Below are positions 59,071 to 64,000 of a DNA stretch of 64,000 nucleotides, piece after piece (the stretch's first letter is position 1; every line of letters begins with the position of its first letter). Both the position numbers and the translations under genes were made by a program. The notes under the pieces were generated by a model. It saw only the letters and a list, made by a program, of their open reading frames with translations, ran no database searches and was not told where the DNA came from. Where the stretch lies: contig JACKIM010000001.1 of the NCBI GenBank assembly GCA_020638465.1, forward strand, positions 1,992,501-2,056,500. The letters are read 5' to 3'. Origin of the DNA: Geminicoccaceae bacterium (GTDB taxonomy: Bacteria > Pseudomonadota > Alphaproteobacteria > Geminicoccales > Geminicoccaceae).

Positions 59071-59979
59071 ATGAGCAAGGACATCTTCGGTATCATTCCT
59101 CCGATCGTGACGCCCTTTGATGCGGACGGTCAAATCGACGAGGGCGCGCTGCGTGAGAACGTGAACTTCGTCATTTCGCGCGGCGTGCACGGCATCTGCT
59201 TCGGCGGCAGCACCGGAGAAGGGCATACCCTGAATTCCGATGAGCTTGAGCGCATCGCGGAAATCTGTGCCGAAGAAGCTGCCGGGCGAGTTCCGGTCAT
59301 TGCGGGCATCATCACCAATTCGACCGTCGACGCGGCCGCCAAGGCCAAGCGCATGCGAAAATATGCGATCGACGCGTTGCAGATCACGCCCGTCCATTAT
59401 CTCTTCAAGCCGGATGCCGATGCGACCTTCGGCCATTTTCAGGCACTCGGTGACGCGACCGATCTGCCCATCATTATCTACAACGTGATTCCGTGGAATT
59501 ACATTGCACCCTCCGAACTGGTGCGGATGATGCGTGAAATTCCCAACGTCAAGGGCGTCAAGCAGAGCGCCGGCGATCTCAAGCTGTTCGCCGACCTGAT
59601 GGTCACGGCACCGGACGATGCGATCATTCTTTCGGCGGTTGACGCGCTGCTCTACCCGTCATTCGTGCTGGGATCGCATGGAACGATCGCTGCCAACCCG
59701 GCAGCGGCTCCAGGAGCCTGCGTCGCTCTCTGGGATGCCGTTCAGGCGGGTGATTTCAAGCTTGCCCATCAAATCCACGTCGACCTCCTGAATTTCTGGA
59801 ATACGATCTCGGCCGACAACCTGCCGGCCAACGTGAAGTTCTCGCTCGCCCAGCAGGGCGTTCGTTCGGGCTTGCCGCGTGCGCCGATGCCGGCGACATC
59901 CGAGGCGCAGGCCGCCCGTATCAAGGCCGCGTTGCCTGGTGTGTTGCAATACGACAAGGTGGAAAAGGCTGCGGCCTGA
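59071..59979 (+). CDS. Dihydrodipicolinate synthase family lyase
   Basis: A 302-residue aldolase-family protein. PPIVTPFDADGQIDEGALRE, FGGSTGEGHTLNSDE (GGSTGE loop), LPIIIYNVIPWN (Tyr) and VKGVKQSAGDLKLF (Schiff-base Lys) are intact. In a catabolic cluster with an IclR regulator it is more likely a keto-acid aldolase or dehydratase than lysine biosynthetic DapA. GGGGAGG precedes the ATG at 59071. It differs clearly from the paralogue at 43308-44234. Confidence 0.88.
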   Translation: MSKDIFGIIPPIVTPFDADGQIDEGALRENVNFVISRGVHGICFGGSTGEGHTLNSDELERIAEICAEEAAGRVPVIAGIITNSTVDAAAKAKRMRKYAIDALQITPVHYLFKPDADATFGHFQALGDATDLPIIIYNVIPWNYIAPSELVRMMREIPNVKGVKQSAGDLKLFADLMVTAPDDAIILSAVDALLYPSFVLGSHGTIAANPAAAPGACVALWDAVQAGDFKLAHQIHVDLLNFWNTISADNLPANVKFSLAQQGVRSGLPRAPMPATSEAQAARIKAALPGVLQYDKVEKAAA

Positions 59980-60171
59980 GCCGGGATATCCGGCAGCGTA
60001 ACGGTTCGAACGACTGGCGGCAGTGGCATCGCACTCGGGGGAGGGTGCGATGCCCGGTCGTGACGGTTCATCCATGTTCGAAGCGGTCGCGTTGCGGATG
60101 CCGGGGGTGGTCGGGTGTTCCGATTGAGGAAATCCCGTGTCCCCGGCCCATGTCTTCCTGCGGGAACGCCC

Positions 60172-61608
60172 ATGCCAGAAACAAGCCTTTCCATGCTTTC
60201 ACGAACATCCCGGCAGGGATCCGCCGTGCCGGCCGCAGCATTCGGGGCACTTGCTTCGCTGCTCGGCGACCGGCTTTCCGAATCGAACGCCGAACGTGAG
60301 CATCATTCGCGTGGTGAGGGTCTTCCCGACGCCGGTTTGCCGGATATCGTCGTATACCCCGAAAGCAGCGAGGAAGTTGCCGCGATTGCGGGGATCTGCA
60401 ACACTCACCGGCTACCAATGATTCCCTTCGGTGCCGGCTCGTCGCTCGAAGGCCAGGTTGCCGCCGTCGCCGGCGGCGTTTCCATCGACATGCAGCGCAT
60501 GAACCGCGTGCTCTCCGTGTCGCAGGCTTCGCTCGACTGCCGGGTCGAAGCCGGGTTGACCCGGATCGAGCTCAACGATCATCTGCGCGACACGGGACTG
60601 TTCTTCCCGCTCGACCCGGGTGCGAATGCCACCCTTGGCGGAATGGCCGCGACACGCGCATCCGGAACGAATGCCGTAGGCTATGGCACGATGCGCGATG
60701 TCACGCTGGGCCTGACCGTGGTGACGCCTGACGGGCGAATCATCCGTACCGGCAGCAGGGCGCGAAAATCGGCGACCGGCTACGACTTGACGCGCCTTTA
60801 TGTCGGTTCCGAAGGCACGCTTGGCATCATCACCGAGCTTCAGCTCCGCCTTGCCGGCCAGCCCGAAGCCATCGTGACGGCGGTGACGCAGTTCCCCGAC
60901 CTGACGGCGGCTGTCGAAACGGCGAGCTTCGCCCTGCAGATGGGCCTTCGCATGGTACGCATGGAACTGCTGGACGAGGCGCAGATGGATGCCTGCATCC
61001 GCTATTCCGGGCTCGAATCCATGCAGCCCGTTCCCTCGCTTTTCGTCGAGTTCCACGGGACATCCGTTTCGGCGCGCGAACAGGCCGAGTTGTTCCGCGA
61101 ACTGGCTGCCGATCAGGGAAGCCTTTCGTTCGACGAGGCGCACGAAGCCGAGGATCGCACCCGTCTCTGGAAGGCGCGCCACGCCTGTTACCAGGCCGTG
61201 CTGGCGCTGGCGCCGGGCAAGCGCAATATGGGAACCGATGCCTGCGTGCCGATCGAACATCTGGTCGAGTGCATCGTCGAGACGCAGGCGGATATTCGTG
61301 AGAGTGGCCTCGTGGCGCCGATCGTCGGCCATGTCGGCGATGGCAATTTTCATCTCGGCATCCTGTTCGATCCGCTGGACACGGACGAACGCGCGCGGGC
61401 GGAAGCGCTTGCCGAACGCGTGAGCCTCCGGGCGATCCGCTTCGGCGGAAGCTGCTCGGGTGAACACGGTGTGGGATTGCACAAGACACGGTATCTCGAC
61501 CTTGAGCATGGCGACGGAATTGAGATCATGCGCTCGATCAAGGCGGCCCTCGATCCACTGGGGCTCATGAACCCCGGCAAGCTCATTCCCGAGCCGGTGC
61601 CGGGATAA
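60172..61608 (+). CDS. FAD-linked 2-hydroxyacid oxidase/dehydrogenase (GlcD/DLD family)
   Basis: A 478-residue flavoprotein. FAD-binding PFGAGSSLEGQVAAVAGG, DPGANATLGGMAATRASGTN, GYDLTRLYVGSEGTLGII; the C-terminal substrate domain has VGHVGDGNFHLG and CSGEHGVGLHKTR. It oxidises a 2-hydroxyacid such as D-lactate or glycolate, passing electrons to quinone or cytochrome. The start Met 60172 is preferred; a longer reading from 60115 has no family resemblance. Confidence 0.88.
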   Translation: MPETSLSMLSRTSRQGSAVPAAAFGALASLLGDRLSESNAEREHHSRGEGLPDAGLPDIVVYPESSEEVAAIAGICNTHRLPMIPFGAGSSLEGQVAAVAGGVSIDMQRMNRVLSVSQASLDCRVEAGLTRIELNDHLRDTGLFFPLDPGANATLGGMAATRASGTNAVGYGTMRDVTLGLTVVTPDGRIIRTGSRARKSATGYDLTRLYVGSEGTLGIITELQLRLAGQPEAIVTAVTQFPDLTAAVETASFALQMGLRMVRMELLDEAQMDACIRYSGLESMQPVPSLFVEFHGTSVSAREQAELFRELAADQGSLSFDEAHEAEDRTRLWKARHACYQAVLALAPGKRNMGTDACVPIEHLVECIVETQADIRESGLVAPIVGHVGDGNFHLGILFDPLDTDERARAEALAERVSLRAIRFGGSCSGEHGVGLHKTRYLDLEHGDGIEIMRSIKAALDPLGLMNPGKLIPEPVPG

Positions 61609-61700
61609 ATCACTCCCGACCGCTTCCGATGAAAGGAAGGGCGGGCGGGGTCAGGAAGGCAGCGGGGGCGGAATGCCCCCCGATCTACGGGAGGAAAGAC

Positions 61701-62726
61701 ATGACAACCAAATTCAAATCCCTGCTGATGGCGTCAGCCCTCATGCTCGTGGCCGTGCCGGCGCTGGCACAGGAAAAGCTGAAGGCGACCTGGACGGATC
61801 CCGATGATCCGACAACCGCTCCGGTGACGGCCTACATGCACGTCTTCCAGAGCCAGGTCGCTCGTCTCGCGGGTGACGACTTCACTGTGGAGCTCTATCC
61901 GAACGGCCAGCTTGGCGATCAGCGGGCCATGGTGCAGCAGATTTCCCGCGGCTCGCTGCATTTTGCCAATATCGCTTCGGGTGTGCTCGCCTCGCTCGGC
62001 TATCCCAGGCTCGGCATCGTCGACCTGCCCTTCCTGTTCAAGAGCCGGGCACACTTCAACGCCACGATGAACCGCGACAATCCGTTCATCAGGGATCTGA
62101 TGGACGATGTCGCCAGGGAAACCGGGATCCGCGTGATCTCGCTGCATCCCTATGGTTTCCGCGACATGACCACCAAGGACACGCCCGTCCATTCGCCAGC
62201 GGACATGAAGGGCCTGCGGATGCGCACGATGGAGGTGGTTCCGCATCAGCAGATGATGGAAGCACTTGGCGCGACGCCTGTGCCGATCCCCTACCTTGAG
62301 CTCTATACCAGCTTGCAGACCGGCGTTGTCGACGGTCAGGAGAACCCGCCGACCAACATCCTGTTGCAGCGCTTCTACCAGGTGCAGGGCAACATGACGA
62401 TGACCCAGCATGTCATGACGGTGGGGGCCGTCATCACCAACGAGGAGTGGTGGCAGTCGCTCAGCGGCGATCAACGCAAGGCCATTCTTGCGGCCGATGC
62501 AGAGGGCAGTCTTGCCCATGACGGGATCGGCAGCGTGCAGGATCTGCTCGGCGTGCAGAAGATCCGCGACGAAGGTGTGGAAGTCTACACCCCGACGCCA
62601 ACCGAAATGGAGGAATTCCATGCCGCGACGGTGGAACCGACCAAGGCATGGGCTATCGACCAGTTCGGCAAGGATTTCGTGACCGGCTTCTTCGATCACA
62701 TGGCGTCCTTCGACGACCGCTTCTAG
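61701..62726 (+). CDS. dctP: TRAP transporter substrate-binding protein DctP
   Basis: A 341-residue periplasmic receptor. Signal peptide MTTKFKSLLMASALMLVAVP ends at ALA. RLAGDDFTVELYPNGQLGDQ, the Arg of GLRMRTMEVVP that binds a carboxylate, and LELYTSLQTGVVDGQENPPT are DctP hallmarks. GGGAGGAAAG sits just before the ATG. The conserved Arg suggests an organic acid ligand. Confidence 0.93.
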   Translation: MTTKFKSLLMASALMLVAVPALAQEKLKATWTDPDDPTTAPVTAYMHVFQSQVARLAGDDFTVELYPNGQLGDQRAMVQQISRGSLHFANIASGVLASLGYPRLGIVDLPFLFKSRAHFNATMNRDNPFIRDLMDDVARETGIRVISLHPYGFRDMTTKDTPVHSPADMKGLRMRTMEVVPHQQMMEALGATPVPIPYLELYTSLQTGVVDGQENPPTNILLQRFYQVQGNMTMTQHVMTVGAVITNEEWWQSLSGDQRKAILAADAEGSLAHDGIGSVQDLLGVQKIRDEGVEVYTPTPTEMEEFHAATVEPTKAWAIDQFGKDFVTGFFDHMASFDDRF

Positions 62727-62736
62727 AACAAAAAAC

Positions 62737-62773
62737 ACCGCCCGCCCGCGCAATACCGACTGTCGCGGGCGGT
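62737..62773 (+). promoter_or_regulatory. Stem-loop between dctP and dctQ
   Basis: ACCGCCCGC (62737-62745) pairs with GCGGGCGGT (62765-62773); an alternative inner pairing CCGCG/CGCGG exists. Such stem-loops after the receptor gene usually lower permease expression or protect receptor mRNA. Confidence 0.6.
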
Positions 62774-62809
62774 TCCGGTTCAACGATCTTTGGGGGGAGG
62801 GCGGAGTAC

Positions 62810-63337
62810 ATGCGGGGACATGCGCTCGTCGATCGGCTCAGGCGGATCGACACGATCGTGCAACTTCTGGCAAGCAATCTCGTGGCTCTCGCCCTTCTGG
62901 TCATGGTGATTGTCGTGGTGACGCTCGTCGTCGGGCGTTACTTCTTCGGGCTGTCATTCTTCTGGGGCGAGGAACTGGCCCGCTACACCATGATCTACAT
63001 GGCATTCATCGGCGGTGCGGTTGCGTTGCGCACCAACCAGCATCCACGGTTGACGGTCTTCCTCTCCATGCTTCCCGAAAGTGTCCAGCGTGTGGTGGGA
63101 TGGATCATCGGCGGGCTGATGGCTGTCACCCTCGTCATCCTGTTCTATCAGGGTCTCGATGTGGCGCTGAACGAGGGCAGACTGACGACGCCCGCCCTGC
63201 GCATCAAGTATTTCTGGGTCCTTCTGGCCGTTCCGATCGGTGCTGCCGCCATGCTCCTGCAACTGGCCATGAAGGGGCTCCAGCCACCGACGATTTCCGT
63301 CAATGAAGAAGACGATATCCGCGAGGTGATCGAATAA
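62810..63337 (+). CDS. dctQ: TRAP transporter small permease DctQ
   Basis: A 175-residue membrane protein with four helices. VGRYFFGLSFFWGEELARYT is the DctQ signature. It forms the Na+-coupled transporter with DctM. GGGGGAGGGCGGAG precedes the ATG at 62810. The stop overlaps the dctM start by one base (TAATG). Confidence 0.92.
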   Translation: MRGHALVDRLRRIDTIVQLLASNLVALALLVMVIVVVTLVVGRYFFGLSFFWGEELARYTMIYMAFIGGAVALRTNQHPRLTVFLSMLPESVQRVVGWIIGGLMAVTLVILFYQGLDVALNEGRLTTPALRIKYFWVLLAVPIGAAAMLLQLAMKGLQPPTISVNEEDDIREVIE

Positions 63338-64000
63338 TGTCGGCTTTCGGATGGATGCTCATCGCCTTTGCCTGTCTTACGGTCTTCGGCTTTCCGCTGG
63401 CCTTTGCGATGCTGCTTTCCTGCATCGTCTATTTCACGCTTGCGGGCGAGCCCATGTATCTGGTCGCCCAGCAGTTCTTCAACGGGATCGACTTCTTCAC
63501 CATCATGGCGATCCCGTTCTTCATGCTCGCCGGCGAGCTCATGGTCGCTTCCGGCACCGCCGACCGCCTGCTGAAGTTCGCCCAGCTCCTGGTCGGGCGG
63601 CTTCGCGGCGGCACGGGCTATGTCAACATCCTCGCCTCGATGCTGTTCGGCGGATGTTCGGGTTCGTCGATCGCCGATATCGCGGCACTCGGGCGGATGC
63701 AGGTCCAGATGATGGAGCGCTCGGGCTTCTCCCGCGAATTTTCGGCGGCACTCACCGTCTCGACCTCGATCAAGGGCGCGATCATCCCGCCGTCCATTCC
63801 CATCGTACTCGTCGGTGCCGTGACCGGAACATCCATCGGCGGAATGCTGATCGGCGGTCTCGTGCCCGGCCTCCTCGTCGCCATCGCCATGGCCATCACC
63901 GTCTTTCTCGTGACCCGGCGGCAGAACATCCAGACCAGCCCGCGCAAGACGTTTTCCGAAGCGATTGTCATCATTATCCAGTCGCTGCCCTTCCTCGCCA
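63337..64000 (+). CDS. dctM: TRAP transporter large permease DctM, 5' part
   Basis: The first 221 residues are present; the gene runs off the window. MSAFGWMLIAFACLTVFGFP, then FFTIMAIPFFMLAGELMVAS, MLFGGCSGSSIADIAALGR and IKGAIIPPSIPIVLVG are typical of the DctM transport subunit (11-13 helices in full). Third gene of the dctPQM operon. Confidence 0.93.
   Translation, partial: MSAFGWMLIAFACLTVFGFPLAFAMLLSCIVYFTLAGEPMYLVAQQFFNGIDFFTIMAIPFFMLAGELMVASGTADRLLKFAQLLVGRLRGGTGYVNILASMLFGGCSGSSIADIAALGRMQVQMMERSGFSREFSAALTVSTSIKGAIIPPSIPIVLVGAVTGTSIGGMLIGGLVPGLLVAIAMAITVFLVTRRQNIQTSPRKTFSEAIVIIIQSLPFLA

Overview
This is a GC-rich alphaproteobacterial chromosome segment. Evidence for the group is an EipB/DUF1849 envelope protein, a COQ9/TetR-like protein, the lgt-MidA-pgeF order, leuB next to asd, an SCO protein, many TRAP and ABC importers, and UbiK. 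A Rhodospirillales-like or Geminicoccales-like lineage is plausible, but the window cannot settle it.

Region 1 (1-20.1 kb) is ordinary chromosome. It holds the N-terminus of a 2-hydroxyacid dehydrogenase, eipB-like, a ROK fructokinase, a class III adenylate cyclase, an unusual two-ended OmpA-like protein, rpmG with its terminator, a COQ9/TetR-like gene, a ybjN-proC pair, ubiK, the lgt-midA-pgeF operon, a TAXI-type TRAP binding protein, two small secreted proteins, an aminotransferase, an ftsK-lolA operon and a membrane PAS-GGDEF-EAL protein.

Region 2 (about 20.15-41.63 kb) is a composite genomic island ending at the 3' end of a tRNA-Arg(ACG) gene. Its left part has an IS3 remnant, a DUF4160/DUF2442 pair and a cut-down podovirus-type head module (small protein, portal, DNA methyltransferase, Bbp19-like, scaffold) with no visible capsid, tail or terminase genes. 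On the opposite strand lie tiny membrane proteins and a hicAB pair. An intact IS66-family element with 24-bp inverted repeats and an 8-bp target duplication follows, then phage accessory and regulatory genes including divergent repressor-like genes and a RecE-like nuclease. An IS1-family element at 33.8-34.6 kb truncates a phage gene on its left and the integrase on its right. The right part (34.6-41.6 kb) resembles a small integrative element or phage satellite: damaged integrase, AlpA-like regulator, Toprim primase, RecA-fold helicase, PC4-like protein, DUF5681 protein, and a second hicAB whose toxin is broken. A dense cluster of GTGAC/GTCAC words overlaps the end of the helicase gene.

Region 3 (41.7-51.4 kb) returns to core chromosome: SCO protein, DMT transporter, DHDPS-family lyase, alcohol dehydrogenase, leuB, asd, a small envelope protein, an MsrQ-like membrane protein, xseA and mazG.

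Region 4 (51.4-64 kb) is a catabolic and transport locus. A leftward operon carries an ABC binding protein, two permeases (no ATPase gene here), two paralogous metal-dependent amidohydrolases and a Rieske protein. An IclR regulator is divergent from a rightward set encoding a second DHDPS-family lyase, an FAD-dependent 2-hydroxyacid oxidase and a DctP-DctQ-DctM TRAP transporter. Three copies of an ATCCCGCA-type box sit in the divergent promoter region. The substrate is unknown; a hydroxy- or keto-acid taken up by TRAP/ABC and cleaved by the aldolase-family enzyme is the simplest inference.
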